From: Pseudohongiella sp.
GTDB taxonomy: Bacteria; Pseudomonadota; Gammaproteobacteria; Pseudomonadales; Pseudohongiellaceae
Length of the DNA: 64,000 nt
Direction: 5' to 3'
Assembly (NCBI RefSeq): GCF_011050365.1
Contig: NZ_DRFV01000010.1
Coordinates: 124,001 to 188,000, forward strand
The notes beneath the pieces are model-generated. The model was not told the origin of the DNA and made no database searches. It saw nothing but the letters and a program-made list of their open reading frames with translations. The first letter of the stretch is position 1. Each line of letters begins with the position of its first letter. Positions 37,740-46,642 of the stretch are shown in pieces. Both the position numbers and the translations under genes were made by a program.

Positions 37740-37839
37740 CGGTAAGCTCTGTCCTGGCTTTTGTTGTGGGCTGAGTTCAGGAACCCGGGTCTGATTCCAA
37801 TGTCAGCGATCAATGTCGAGCCGAATCATATCAACTTTA

Positions 37840-37858
37840 AATGACGGTTTTGTGACAA
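37840..37858 (-). promoter_or_regulatory. Putative Pho box upstream of pstC
   Basis: Minus strand TTGTCACAAAACCGTCATT, two TGTCA-type half-sites 11 bases apart; 14 of 19 positions match the E. coli PhoB consensus. It lies about 100 bases before the pstC start and suggests pstCAB has its own phosphate-responsive promoter besides that of pstS. Confidence 0.45.
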
Positions 37859-37959
37859 TACTGTCTTATTCCCGAAAAAAGTCGACATCCATGTCATTCT
37901 ATCTTCCCAGGGGAGAGTCTGCAGACTAGATCATCTGCATGACATGATGATGACAACTG

Positions 37960-38937
37960 TCATTCAATCCCCAGCTCACCCATAATTCGTGCACCCAGTA
38001 CCGCTGGCAGGGTCACGAAACCATCCCGGTTGACCACTTCCTGGCCTTGTTTGCTGTACATCATCTTGACAAATTCACGCACCATCGGGTCAAGCGGACG
38101 GTTGGGGTGCTTGTTGATGTAAACAAACAGGTAACGCGACAGTGGATAATCACCGCTGGCCGCATTTTCGGCCGTGGCTTCAAACACTTCACTACCTTCG
38201 GTTGCCGCCAACGGGACCACACGCACACCGGATGTGCGGTAGCCTATACCCGAGTAGCCGATACCATTGATGGATTCAGTGACGCCCTGCACCACAGAGG
38301 ATGAACCGGGCTGCTCGTTGATGCTGGATTTGAAGTCACCGCCACACATGGCGTTGTCCTTGAAAAAACCGTAGGTGCCGGACACCGCGTTACGGCTGTA
38401 AAGCGCAAAATCACGGTTCTGCCAGTCGCCGGTCAAACCCAGCTGGCCCCAACGCGTGACATCCTGGGGGAAACCGCAGCGACGGGTCGCTGAAAAAATC
38501 GCGTCAACCTGGGGCAGGCTCAGGCTTTCGATGGGATTGTCGCGGTTCACATACACCGCCAGCATATCCACAGCCACCGGCAGCTCGGTCGGCGGGTAGC
38601 CAAAACGCTCTTCGAATTCACGGATCTCGGACTGACGCATACCACGGCTCATGGGCGCCAGCACTGCCGTGCCTTCGGTCAATGCGGGCGGTGCGGTGGA
38701 TGAGCCCGCGCCCTGAATCTGAACATTGACGTTCGGGTAGAATTTGTTGAACTCTTCCGCCCACAACGTCATCAGGTTGTTGAGTGTGTCAGAGCCAATA
38801 CTGGACAGGTTGCCGGAAATACCGGATACACGATTGTAGTCGGGCAAATTCGGGTCTACGTCGGCCGCTACATGGGCTGACAGTGCGAGGGAACCAGCTA
38901 CCGCGATGGCAGCAAAAGCGTGTTTACATTTCAACAT
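37960..38937 (-). CDS. pstS: Phosphate-binding periplasmic protein PstS
   Basis: 325 residues from the ATG at 38937, set by AGGAG 8 bases upstream; the further ATG at 38973 lacks this. A signal peptide (MLKCKHAFAAIAVAGSLALSAHVAA) is followed by the mature solute-binding protein. ISGNLSSIGSDTLNNL is the usual first phosphate-binding block, and RNAVSGTYGFFKD and GIGYSGIGYRTSGV are the later ones. It belongs to the PstS family typical of Pseudomonas and marine bacteria. It is the first gene of the Pst block and is preceded by a clear Pho box. Confidence 0.96.
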   Translation of the reverse strand: MLKCKHAFAAIAVAGSLALSAHVAADVDPNLPDYNRVSGISGNLSSIGSDTLNNLMTLWAEEFNKFYPNVNVQIQGAGSSTAPPALTEGTAVLAPMSRGMRQSEIREFEERFGYPPTELPVAVDMLAVYVNRDNPIESLSLPQVDAIFSATRRCGFPQDVTRWGQLGLTGDWQNRDFALYSRNAVSGTYGFFKDNAMCGGDFKSSINEQPGSSSVVQGVTESINGIGYSGIGYRTSGVRVVPLAATEGSEVFEATAENAASGDYPLSRYLFVYINKHPNRPLDPMVREFVKMMYSKQGQEVVNRDGFVTLPAVLGARIMGELGIE

Positions 38938-39002
38938 CGTTCGATCTCCTTCAGGGCAATGAAAGTGAATCATTGATTCTGAGCGCCACTGTAATGCTTA
39001 TG

Positions 39003-39021
39003 TGTGACAACTATATGACAA
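39003..39021 (-). promoter_or_regulatory. Pho box upstream of pstS
   Basis: Minus strand TTGTCATATAGTTGTCACA, two half-sites TGTCATA and TGTCACA spaced 11 bases apart; 16 of 19 positions match the E. coli PhoB consensus. It replaces the -35, and 9 bases later comes TACAGT, a suitable -10. The site begins 35 bases after the end of the Na/Pi gene reading and gives pstS its own promoter. Confidence 0.8.
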
Positions 39022-39036
39022 AGCTGTAATACAGCG

Positions 39037-40716
39037 TCAGTCAGAACCGATGGCTGTCTCTGCCCCCTGGTCGCTGCTGCCCGCCGGCCGATCGGGCACG
39101 GATTTGCCCGCCAGCGGAACCCCGCGTCCCAGTTCGGCCAGACGGATGGCGATGCGGGTAGCACGTTCTGCAACACGCAGCATCATGCGCAAACTATCAA
39201 TCGCCGGGTTAAGGCGCTGAACCGGAATCCGCCCCCCGACACTGGCGTCCAGCAAGTCGGTTTTCAGGTCTCGCCAGGTCACACGCAAGGCCTGATAGGC
39301 TTGATTTACCTCATCCGCGCTGAAATCGTGCCGATCCGGGTTGCAGAATGCCAGATGCTTCAGCACGGCGGCCCGATACAACAAAATACGCTCGCTTTCA
39401 TCAGTCTGCAGCAGATACTCAACATCGGAATCGGTTTCAGCGCAGGCCTGCGCATGTGCGACAGCCTCATCAATATAGTTTGCGATGCGCAAAATCATAG
39501 GCAATTGCTGTGCTACATCGCTGCCCAGACGATCCTTCTCCAGGTCGGTAACCGATTTTTCCACGTAGCGCACCAGCTGGCGCAGGCCATCATGCTCTGC
39601 CTTCAGCCTGGCGTCCGGCGAACCTTCGTTGTTCAGCGCTGCGACTGCGTGGTCGCGGGCAAGTTCAGCCATGCGCTTGAGTTCAAGAAAAAAAGCATCC
39701 ATGGCCAGCGCCGGCGATACCATGACATTGCTGTCCAGATATTGCGGTCGCCCCAGCTTTTCCGACAAACCGACAAACCGACGCTCCAGCCAGGCACTGA
39801 CCCGTTTCATGAAAGGGATCAGCAGCAACACGCCGAGCACATTAAAGCTGGTGTGGAACAGGGCCAGGCTTAAAGCAGGATATTGCTGCATGTCGGCATT
39901 GATTGATGCCAGCCAGATCACGCCGGGCAACAGCGCAATCCCCAGGACCGCATTGAAGCCATTAATAATAACGTGACCGGCCGCCACCCGCCGCGCATTG
40001 GAAGTGGCACCAATAACAGCAAGTGCGGATGTTGATGTGGTGCCAACGGTGGCGCCGATCGCCGCCGCTGCAGCGGCCGGAAAACTGATCACACCACCTG
40101 TCAGTGCCGTCAGGGTTATGGCAATGGCGGCACTGGATGATTGCGTTAGCAGTGTCATCACAAAACCAACGCCGACGAATATGATTGCGCCGGCGAAACC
40201 CTCCGGCGCCAGACTGGCCAAATCCATATTCTGCGCAAAGCCTTCAAACGCCCCGCGCAGGAAATCGATACCAATAAAAAACAGACCAAACCCTGCGATG
40301 GCTTCGCCCAGTGCTCCCAGACGCCGGGAAGGCCCGACCAGTCGCATTGTCATGCCCGCCCCCACCATGGGCAGGGCAAACGCAGTGATGCTGAAATTAA
40401 AGCCCACTATCGCCACCAGCCAGCCTGTCATGGTAGTGCCAATCGTCGCGCCCAGCACCACACCCAGCGCCTGATGAATGCCCAGCAAGCCAGCGTTGAC
40501 AAAGCCGATGGTGGCCACCGTAACCGCGCTGGAAGACTGCACCAGACTGGTCAGAAAAGCCCCCGACACAATGCCGCGCCAGACCGTAGCTGTCGAGCGT
40601 CCGAGAATATCGCGTAGCGACCCGCCTGCAGCCAGCTTAAGGCCATCGGTTATCATTGATACGGACAACAGGAACAGACCGAGTCCACCGGCCAGCGTAC
40701 CCAGTGCAATCAACAT
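39037..40716 (-). CDS. Na+/phosphate cotransporter family protein with PhoU-like C-terminus
   Basis: 559 residues. The N-terminal 310 residues hold two repeated Na/Pi-cotransporter units with the QSSSA motifs (SLVQSSSAVTVATIGFVNAG and LLTQSSSAAIAITL). The C-terminal 230 residues are helical and PhoU-like (MAELARDHAVAALN, LRQLVRYVEKSV). Sodium-driven phosphate transport, import or export, is the family role. It lies directly upstream of pstS on the same strand, so the locus pairs a low-affinity and a high-affinity phosphate system, and its PhoU-like tail is the only PhoU-type domain in the block. Confidence 0.92.
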   Translation of the reverse strand: MLIALGTLAGGLGLFLLSVSMITDGLKLAAGGSLRDILGRSTATVWRGIVSGAFLTSLVQSSSAVTVATIGFVNAGLLGIHQALGVVLGATIGTTMTGWLVAIVGFNFSITAFALPMVGAGMTMRLVGPSRRLGALGEAIAGFGLFFIGIDFLRGAFEGFAQNMDLASLAPEGFAGAIIFVGVGFVMTLLTQSSSAAIAITLTALTGGVISFPAAAAAAIGATVGTTSTSALAVIGATSNARRVAAGHVIINGFNAVLGIALLPGVIWLASINADMQQYPALSLALFHTSFNVLGVLLLIPFMKRVSAWLERRFVGLSEKLGRPQYLDSNVMVSPALAMDAFFLELKRMAELARDHAVAALNNEGSPDARLKAEHDGLRQLVRYVEKSVTDLEKDRLGSDVAQQLPMILRIANYIDEAVAHAQACAETDSDVEYLLQTDESERILLYRAAVLKHLAFCNPDRHDFSADEVNQAYQALRVTWRDLKTDLLDASVGGRIPVQRLNPAIDSLRMMLRVAERATRIAIRLAELGRGVPLAGKSVPDRPAGSSDQGAETAIGSD

Positions 40717-40785
40717 TTATTTTCCCCTGGTGGCCGCGCCGTAGCTTTTACAGCACCATCAACGTGACATGAAACGGCACGGGTG

Positions 40786-41655
40786 TTACTTGAACACAAC
40801 TGTTTTATTGCCATTGACGATAATGCGGTGCTCGCAATGCCATTTCAGGGCACGCGCAAACGCGGCACACTCCGCATCACGACCAATCTGCATCAGTTCA
40901 TCGATATCAAAATTATGATCAATACGTTCAACTGCCTGTTCAATAATCGGCCCCTCATCCAGATCCGTAGTGACATAGTGCGCCGTTGCACCGATGATTT
41001 TGACGCCACGCATATAGGCCTGCCGGTAAGGGTTGGCGCCCTTGAAGCCGGGCAGGAAGGAGTGGTGAATATTAATCGCACGGCCCGCCATGACTTCACA
41101 CATGCGAGGTGACAAAATCTGCATGTAACGCGCCAGCGCCAGCACATCCACCTGTTTGCTGGTGACGATATCCAGCATGGCTGCTTCCTGTGCTGTTTTG
41201 GTCTCCGGTGTCAGTGGCAGATAGAAATAATCCAGCCCATACCATTCGGTGATACCCCGCATGTCCTCATGATTGGACACCACGCCGACCACATCCGCCG
41301 GCAACGCGCCGCTGCTCCAGCGGTGTAAAATATCATTCAGGCAATGCCCGTGTCGCGATACCGCCAGCAGCAGCTTTGGCCGTATGGCCAAATCGAAAAA
41401 GCTCCACTGCATATCAAACTGGCCGGCAACGGCGCCGAAATCTTCGTCGAGTTTCTCCGTGGCTGGCAAGTGTGCCTCCACCTCTTCGAATTCAACCCGC
41501 ATAAAGAACCGGTCAATGACCGGATCGCGGTGCTGTGCCGCCTCACTGATAGTCGCCCCGCGCTGATACAGGAAGTCGCTGACGGCGCGAACAATGCCGT
41601 TAGCCTCGGGACAGGACACTGTCAGTACATATTTGCTTCTATTCTCGCTTGTCAT
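40786..41655 (-). CDS. purU: Formyltetrahydrofolate deformylase
   Basis: 289 residues. An N-terminal ACT domain (YVLTVSCPEANGIVRAVSDFLYQRGATI) is followed by a formyltransferase-like catalytic domain with NIHHSFLPGFKGANPYRQAY and LDEGPIIEQ, carrying the Asn/His/Asp set. It hydrolyses 10-formyl-THF to THF and formate, balancing one-carbon pools together with folD about 2.3 kb away. It is divergent from the secreted protein gene. Confidence 0.95.
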   Translation of the reverse strand: MTSENRSKYVLTVSCPEANGIVRAVSDFLYQRGATISEAAQHRDPVIDRFFMRVEFEEVEAHLPATEKLDEDFGAVAGQFDMQWSFFDLAIRPKLLLAVSRHGHCLNDILHRWSSGALPADVVGVVSNHEDMRGITEWYGLDYFYLPLTPETKTAQEAAMLDIVTSKQVDVLALARYMQILSPRMCEVMAGRAINIHHSFLPGFKGANPYRQAYMRGVKIIGATAHYVTTDLDEGPIIEQAVERIDHNFDIDELMQIGRDAECAAFARALKWHCEHRIIVNGNKTVVFK

Positions 41656-41833
41656 AAATCTGTTTTCACCCAGGGTGTATGAGACACCGGTTTGCCGGAC
41701 GCGAATAATAGCATTTTTCCGCGTCCGGTTAACCCTGCCCCCTGATCGGGGGGTGCCCGTAACAGGAGGTATAGCCTAATCTTCAGCTCTGCAATGAACC
41801 TCAACGATTCACGATGGCAATGGAGCAAGAGTG

Positions 41834-42874
41834 ATGGCAATTTTAAACAACAAGCTGCGGCGGGTACTGGCACCCTGCCTGGCAACCGCCCTGATGCTGG
41901 GCAGCAGCGCCGTGCTGGCACAGTCAACATCAATTCCGGCATCCCTGGAAGGAACCTATTCGTTGACTTTTGGGTCGGCTCAAACCGGCGCGCCACTGGC
42001 CAATGGCACCACAGTCGACATGGTGATTGCAGCCGGCGGCACCGTCTGTATCGCTGATCTGGTTCTCAGTAACCCGACCGTGTCGGGGGCAGAAGCAACC
42101 TGGGGCATCCCGGCACTGGGTGTCAAGCTGGCAGTCTCCAACGTGACCACAGGCACGTTTAATGAAGCCAATGTGTTATCCACATCAGGTAATTTACTGG
42201 GCCAGTTCACCGGCTCCAAGACCAGCAATTCCACCAGCTGTGCACTGCTGGGTGGTACACCGCCGGACATGAGCCAGGTCAGTAACCTGATAGCCAAAGC
42301 CGAGGAGCTGTACGCCGATCTGTTCCCGAGTACCGCAACGAACACGGCCTTCAGTGTCCTGGATGGGTATGTTTACCGTTTCTACGACAGCACCGGCATC
42401 TATATCGGCATCAAGAACAACACCGTGTACGTGCAGGGCGGCGCATTCGGCGACGGAGCGCCGGTCACCATCGGTACGGTTGCCAATACTCTGGCTGAGC
42501 TGACCGGCCAGCCAGTTGATCCCGTTGACGAGCCCGTAGTCGAAGTCCCGGACGGCGACTACACGCTGACCATCGCCGGCACGGTTTCTACCAGCGGCGT
42601 CAGCACACCGTTCACCTTCGAAATTGACAGCATACCGGCACCCGGCAACACCGAAATCGACAGTCTGGAAGATGACGTCAGGAAGGCACTGGACGATGCT
42701 GAAGGGGTTGATGCCAGTACGTTCAGCAGTTTCCAGATCAGCGAAGTCAGCGTCACTGATGACAGGGTTTTCTACCGCGCCCGGTTCTCTGCGACCACCA
42801 CCACACAAACCGTGATCGGACCAATCACGACCAACGTGGCCTACAACCTGACGTTTGAATACCGGAAGAAGTAA
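41834..42874 (+). CDS. Exported protein of unknown function with YRFYxxTGIYIG repeat-type motif
   Basis: 346 residues from the ATG at 41834 (GGAG 8 bases upstream; a GTG one codon earlier is possible). A clear signal peptide ends at VLAQ. The body is β-rich with two cysteines in the first half. It contains ELYADLFPS...GYVYRFYDSTGIYIGIKNN.TVYVQGG (about residues 155-200), a motif recurring in secreted proteins of marine gammaproteobacteria. A PVDPVDEPVV linker separates this from a C-terminal domain. It lacks any catalytic motif I recognise. It ends at a textbook terminator. Confidence 0.8.
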   Translation: MAILNNKLRRVLAPCLATALMLGSSAVLAQSTSIPASLEGTYSLTFGSAQTGAPLANGTTVDMVIAAGGTVCIADLVLSNPTVSGAEATWGIPALGVKLAVSNVTTGTFNEANVLSTSGNLLGQFTGSKTSNSTSCALLGGTPPDMSQVSNLIAKAEELYADLFPSTATNTAFSVLDGYVYRFYDSTGIYIGIKNNTVYVQGGAFGDGAPVTIGTVANTLAELTGQPVDPVDEPVVEVPDGDYTLTIAGTVSTSGVSTPFTFEIDSIPAPGNTEIDSLEDDVRKALDDAEGVDASTFSSFQISEVSVTDDRVFYRARFSATTTTQTVIGPITTNVAYNLTFEYRKK

Positions 42875-42908
42875 ACCCGCCCGGATTCCGCGTCTGGACA
42901 TTCGTGAC

Positions 42909-42944
42909 AGAGGTTGTTGCCGGTCGGCAACAACCTCTTTTTTT
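42909..42944 (+). terminator. Strong Rho-independent terminator
   Basis: A perfect 13-bp stem (AGAGGTTGTTGCC and its complement), a 4-base loop GGTC and a run of seven T at the 3' end. It ends transcription of the exported protein gene and sits upstream of the ATG at 42973 of the next gene, whose open frame would otherwise run back through it. Confidence 0.95.
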
Positions 42945-42972
42945 ATCTGCCAGCGCGCGTTATGCTGTCGCC

Positions 42973-43380
42973 ATGACAAAACTCACACGCCGCCTCCTGT
43001 TTCTCGCCGCCTGCACCTGCGCCTCATTGCTGGTCAGTGTTAACACACTGGCTCAGGATCTGAGCGGACAATGGCAGGGCACACTGGTAGCCGCACAGTA
43101 CAACCCGATTGACGTGGTGTTTAATTTTCAAAAAGCAGATAGCGACACGCCTCATACCGGCACTCTCGACATCCCCAGTCAGTTTCGCAGCGGGCTGCCC
43201 ATCGACAGCATCAGTATCCGCGACCAACAGATCACCATCAGACTCAGCAGCATTCAGGTGGAATACTACGGCAGCCTGGTACTGGCAGAAAACGGCGAAG
43301 TGATTGCCATTGAAGGCGACTGGAACCAGTCCGGCGAATATGTTCCATTGCGCCTGACCGCCGGTACGCAGTCGCCGTAG
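42973..43380 (+). CDS. Small exported protein of unknown function
   Basis: 135 residues from the ATG at 42973; the frame is open upstream but that part is the terminator hairpin. A signal peptide (MTKLTRRLLFLAACTCASLLVSVNTLAQ) is followed by a β-rich domain of about 105 residues (LSGQWQGTLVAAQYN, IRLSSIQVEYYGSLVLAENGEVIAIEGDW) that looks like a small lipocalin- or BON-unrelated barrel. No catalytic motif is recognised. It lies 53 bases before gloA on the same strand. Confidence 0.75.
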   Translation: MTKLTRRLLFLAACTCASLLVSVNTLAQDLSGQWQGTLVAAQYNPIDVVFNFQKADSDTPHTGTLDIPSQFRSGLPIDSISIRDQQITIRLSSIQVEYYGSLVLAENGEVIAIEGDWNQSGEYVPLRLTAGTQSP

Positions 43381-43433
43381 CAGGACCGCCACCTCCGGTC
43401 ACAGACCAGACTCACCAGCCTCGGGAGACCCTT

Positions 43434-43853
43434 ATGAAATACCTGCACACCATGGTGCGTGTCAGCGACCTTGATGCATCGCTGGATTTTTATTGCAATA
43501 AACTGGGGCTCAGACAACTGAGCCGTCGTGACAACGACAAAGGGCGTTTCACGCTGGTTTTTCTGGCCGCGGAAGGCGACGAAACAGCACAGATCGAGCT
43601 GACCCATAACTGGGATCCGGAAACCTATGGTGAAGGCCGCAACTTTGGTCACATCGCGTACCGCGTCGACAATATTTATGATCTGTGCGCCGAACTGCAA
43701 AAAAAAGGTGTGACCATCAACCGCCCTCCCCGGGACGGTCGCATGGCGTTTATCCGCTCGCCGGACAACATCTCCATTGAGCTGCTGCAGGCGGGTGATC
43801 CCCTGCCGGCGCAGGAACCCTGGCTGAGCATGCCCAACACCGGCAAATGGTAG
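43434..43853 (+). CDS. gloA: Lactoylglutathione lyase (glyoxalase I)
   Basis: 139 residues, Ni-type length. Metal ligands H5 (YLHTMVRV), E55 (IELTHNW), H73 (FGHIAYRV) and E116 (SIELLQ) are all present. It isomerises the hemithioacetal of methylglyoxal and glutathione. It follows a GGGAG ribosome binding site and precedes folD. Confidence 0.97.
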   Translation: MKYLHTMVRVSDLDASLDFYCNKLGLRQLSRRDNDKGRFTLVFLAAEGDETAQIELTHNWDPETYGEGRNFGHIAYRVDNIYDLCAELQKKGVTINRPPRDGRMAFIRSPDNISIELLQAGDPLPAQEPWLSMPNTGKW

Positions 43854-43913
43854 CTTGAGCCACCGCCAGCGCTCGTTTATGATTGCCTCCTTTATGCAAC
43901 AGGGGCTTTCAGC

Positions 43914-44795
43914 ATGCAATTACTCGACGGCAAACAGACAGCGGAAACGATCAAGGCGCAGATCGCTGAACAGGTTGATCAACTCCGCGCCCAGGGGGGC
44001 AAAATCCCTCATTTGGCGGCTGTCCTGGTGGGGAGTGATGGCGCCAGCGAAACCTATGTCAACAACAAGGTGCTGGCCTGCGAGCGCGTAGGGTTCAAAA
44101 GCACGCTGGTGCGGCTGGACAGCGATGTCAGCGAAGACGTCCTGCTCGCCGAAATCGACAAGCTTAACAATAATGCTGATATTGATGGCTTTATCGTTCA
44201 GCTACCGCTGCCGCCACATATTAACGAAACCCGCGTTACCCTGGCCATTGATCCGGCCAAGGATGTTGATGGCTTTTGTCCGGAAAACGTTGGCCGCCTG
44301 TGCCTGGGCCTGCCGACCTTCATTTCAGCAACGCCAAACGGCATCATGGAGCTGCTGCGCCATCACAGCATTGAGACCGAAGGCAAACACTGCGTCGTGA
44401 TCGGCCGCAGCAACATCGTAGGGACGCCGATGTCGCTGTTGATGTCACGCAACACCAATCCGGGCAACAGCACCGTGACCCTGGTGCACAGCCGCACCAA
44501 AGATATGGCAGCGATCTGTCGCACCGCCGACATTCTGATTGTCGCTATCGGTAAAGCTGAATTTGTCGGCGCCGACATGGTCAAGGACGGTGCCGTGGTG
44601 ATTGATGTCGGCATTACCCGATTGCCCGACACCAGCAAAAAATCCGGCTATCGGCTGGCCGGCGATGTCGACTTTGCTGCCGTTAAAGACAAATGCAGCT
44701 GGATAACACCGGTACCCGGCGGCGTTGGCCCGATGACGATCGTATCTTTGCTGCAGAATACGCTGAAGGCGCAGAGTCTGCGTGAGCACTTTTGA
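43914..44795 (+). CDS. folD: Bifunctional methylene-THF dehydrogenase / methenyl-THF cyclohydrolase
   Basis: 293 residues. Active-site Y48 and K52 (YVNNK), the [16 protein letters not shown] block, the NADP-binding [14 protein letters not shown] and the final [11 protein letters not shown] are intact. It interconverts 5,10-methylene- and 10-formyl-THF in the cytoplasm. The start is preceded by a weak AGGGG. It lies 60 bases after gloA. Confidence 0.97.
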   Translation: MQLLDGKQTAETIKAQIAEQVDQLRAQGGKIPHLAAVLVGSDGASETYVNNKVLACERVGFKSTLVRLDSDVSEDVLLAEIDKLNNNADIDGFIVQLPLPPHINETRVTLAIDPAKDVDGFCPENVGRLCLGLPTFISATPNGIMELLRHHSIETEGKHCVVIGRSNIVGTPMSLLMSRNTNPGNSTVTLVHSRTKDMAAICRTADILIVAIGKAEFVGADMVKDGAVVIDVGITRLPDTSKKSGYRLAGDVDFAAVKDKCSWITPVPGGVGPMTIVSLLQNTLKAQSLREHF

Positions 44796-44856
44796 CTGAC
44801 AATTGGCACTATGCAAACCCATTGCTCCCCGACTACACCTGAACAGGAACTACCGC

Positions 44857-46056
44857 ATGTTTGACAGCCTGAGCCCCCTGCCTGCTGACCCCATACTGGG
44901 CCTGTCGGCGGCACACCGCAGTGACAGCAATCCACGCAAGATTGATCTGGGCGTGGGAGTCTATAAAGATGAGCAGGGCCATACTCCGGTCATGCGGGCA
45001 GTGAAAACAGCCGAAGCCCGGTTATTGCAAAACCAGGTCACGAAAACCTATGTCTCACCGGCCGGGTCAGCGACCTTCAACTCGCTGATTGCCGATCTGG
45101 TGCTGGGCGACAGCCTGAACAAAATGCTGGGCGATCGCCGCGTCACATTTCAGACCCCCGGTGGCTGCGGCGGCCTGCGACTGGCAGCTGAGTTTATCCA
45201 GAAGGTCAAACCCGGCAGCAAAATCCTGGTCAGCGATCCCACCTGGGCCAATCATGTTCCGTTGTTGGGTGAGGCCGGTCTGCAGATCGAGACTTACCCC
45301 TACTACGACTACAATAACCACGGTATTCGCTTTGATGACATGATGACTCGCATCAGCAAAGCCGGGGTCGGCGATCTGGTGCTGTTGCACGGATGTTGCC
45401 ACAACCCCTGTGGCGCCGATCTGAACCAGGATCAATGGCAGGCGGTGGCCGCACTGGCACAGAAAAACGGCTTCACGCCGTTCATCGATCTGGCTTACCA
45501 GGGGCTGGGCGATGGCCTGGCGGACGACAGTTATGGCGTACGCCTGCTGGCGGAAACCTTGCCGGAGCTGATTGTGGTGAGTTCATGTTCGAAGAATTTT
45601 GGCCTGTATCGCGAGCGCACCGGTGCGCTAACAGTCATTGCAGACAATGCCAACGCTGTGCAGGCAGCCGCCAGCCAGATTGCCTCAACTGCACGCGGCA
45701 TGTATTCGATGCCACCGGATCACGGTGCCAGTGTGGTTGCCGAGATTCTTGCCGACAGTGAACTGAACAGTGACTGGGAGCAGGAGTTGACTGAAGTTCG
45801 CGAGCGCATAAACAGCCTGCGCTCGGCGCTGGTTACTGAGCTCAACAAACAGGGTATTGATCGCGACTTTGGGTTTATTGAACAGGAAAAAGGCATGTTT
45901 TCCTTTCTCGGGCTGAGCGTTGACCAGGTACAGACCTTGATCAACGATTACAGTATCTATCTGGTGAATTCGAGTCGTATCAATATTGCCGGTATTAACA
46001 GCAGTAATATTGGCTACCTGGCGCAGAGTATTGCGGCAGTGCTTAAGTCCAGCTAG
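44857..46056 (+). CDS. Aromatic / aspartate aminotransferase (class I PLP)
   Basis: 399 residues from the ATG at 44857 (MFDSLSPLPADPILGL), which has AGGA 8 bases upstream; the frame extends 18 codons further without homology. Conserved blocks: LGVGVYKDEQGHTPVM, SCSKNFGLYRER with the PLP-binding lysine, MFSFLGLS and SSRINIAGI near the end with the substrate-binding arginine. It transaminates aspartate or aromatic amino acids; TyrB and AspC cannot be separated by eye. The palindrome at 46080-46140 follows. Confidence 0.94.
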   Translation: MFDSLSPLPADPILGLSAAHRSDSNPRKIDLGVGVYKDEQGHTPVMRAVKTAEARLLQNQVTKTYVSPAGSATFNSLIADLVLGDSLNKMLGDRRVTFQTPGGCGGLRLAAEFIQKVKPGSKILVSDPTWANHVPLLGEAGLQIETYPYYDYNNHGIRFDDMMTRISKAGVGDLVLLHGCCHNPCGADLNQDQWQAVAALAQKNGFTPFIDLAYQGLGDGLADDSYGVRLLAETLPELIVVSSCSKNFGLYRERTGALTVIADNANAVQAAASQIASTARGMYSMPPDHGASVVAEILADSELNSDWEQELTEVRERINSLRSALVTELNKQGIDRDFGFIEQEKGMFSFLGLSVDQVQTLINDYSIYLVNSSRINIAGINSSNIGYLAQSIAAVLKSS

Positions 46057-46079
46057 CCAGCCCTTGCAATGACAAGGGA

Positions 46080-46140
46080 GCCTTAAACCTCAGGGGGGGG
46101 TACCGGAGCCGGCTCCGGTACCCCCCCTGAGGTTTAAGGC
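46080..46140. repeat. Long intergenic palindrome, copy 1 of 3
   Basis: 61 bases, nearly perfect inverted repeat between the convergent aminotransferase and usp genes. Arms begin GCCTTAAACCTCAGG and meet at GGAGCC|GGCTCC; the only flaw is one extra G in the left G-run (8 versus 7). It has the central sequence GGTACCGGAGCC/GGCTCCGGTACC. It shares plan and core with the elements at 52688 and 57171. It could be a bidirectional terminator but has no T-tract. Confidence 0.8.
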
Positions 46141-46204
46141 ATTTGGCTGGATGCCCCGAAGGGCGGGGCCTGGCGCAGAGTCACCTGGACTTGTTCAGAG
46201 GTTC

Positions 46205-46642
46205 CTAGACCCTGATGGTCAGCACGTCGCAATGGATGCCGTGCAATACGGCATTGGCAGTGGAACCGAGGACGGCACGGACCGGGTTGTGGCCATGACT
46301 GCCGATAACCAGCAGATCGGAGCCCAGTTCTTCGCACAGCTTCTTGATTTCGGTTGCCGGTTTGCCACGCTGGAAATGCACCTGTTGCGCCGGCACCGAT
46401 GGCGACACGGCCGCCAATTTTGCGCGCATTTTGCTGGCAACCTGCTCCTGATGCTCTTTCTGGACTTTCTCAAAGTCTGCCATGTTCAACTCAAATGAAT
46501 AACTACCCAGCAACGGCTCGAACACCATCACTACATCCAGTTGCGCATTGCTGTCACCGGCAATCGCCAGCGCTTTGGTGATGATCTTGTCTGACTCATC
46601 AGAACCATCTACCGCAACCAGAACTTTCTTGTAATCCGTCAT
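46205..46642 (-). CDS. Universal stress protein (UspA domain)
   Basis: 145 residues. The fold starts KVLVAVDGSDESDKI and ends with the ATP-binding loop GSHGHNPVRAVLGSTANAVLHG (G2xG9xGS), so it is of the ATP-binding class. Role in stress tolerance by analogy only. GGAGAG precedes the ATG by 8 bases. A palindrome lies in its promoter region (46665-46680). Confidence 0.93.
   Translation of the reverse strand: MTDYKKVLVAVDGSDESDKIITKALAIAGDSNAQLDVVMVFEPLLGSYSFELNMADFEKVQKEHQEQVASKMRAKLAAVSPSVPAQQVHFQRGKPATEIKKLCEELGSDLLVIGSHGHNPVRAVLGSTANAVLHGIHCDVLTIRV

Noticed and set aside
37921-37962. Inverted repeats at the pstS stop codon (GCAGA/TCTGC and ATGACA/TGTCAT)
   Set aside because: Short stems without a T-tract; one spans the stop codon. 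Not enough for a terminator.
41736-41754. CCCC-N7-GGGG hairpin upstream of the exported protein gene
   Set aside because: Stem of only four pairs, no T-tract and no link to the long palindromes' core.
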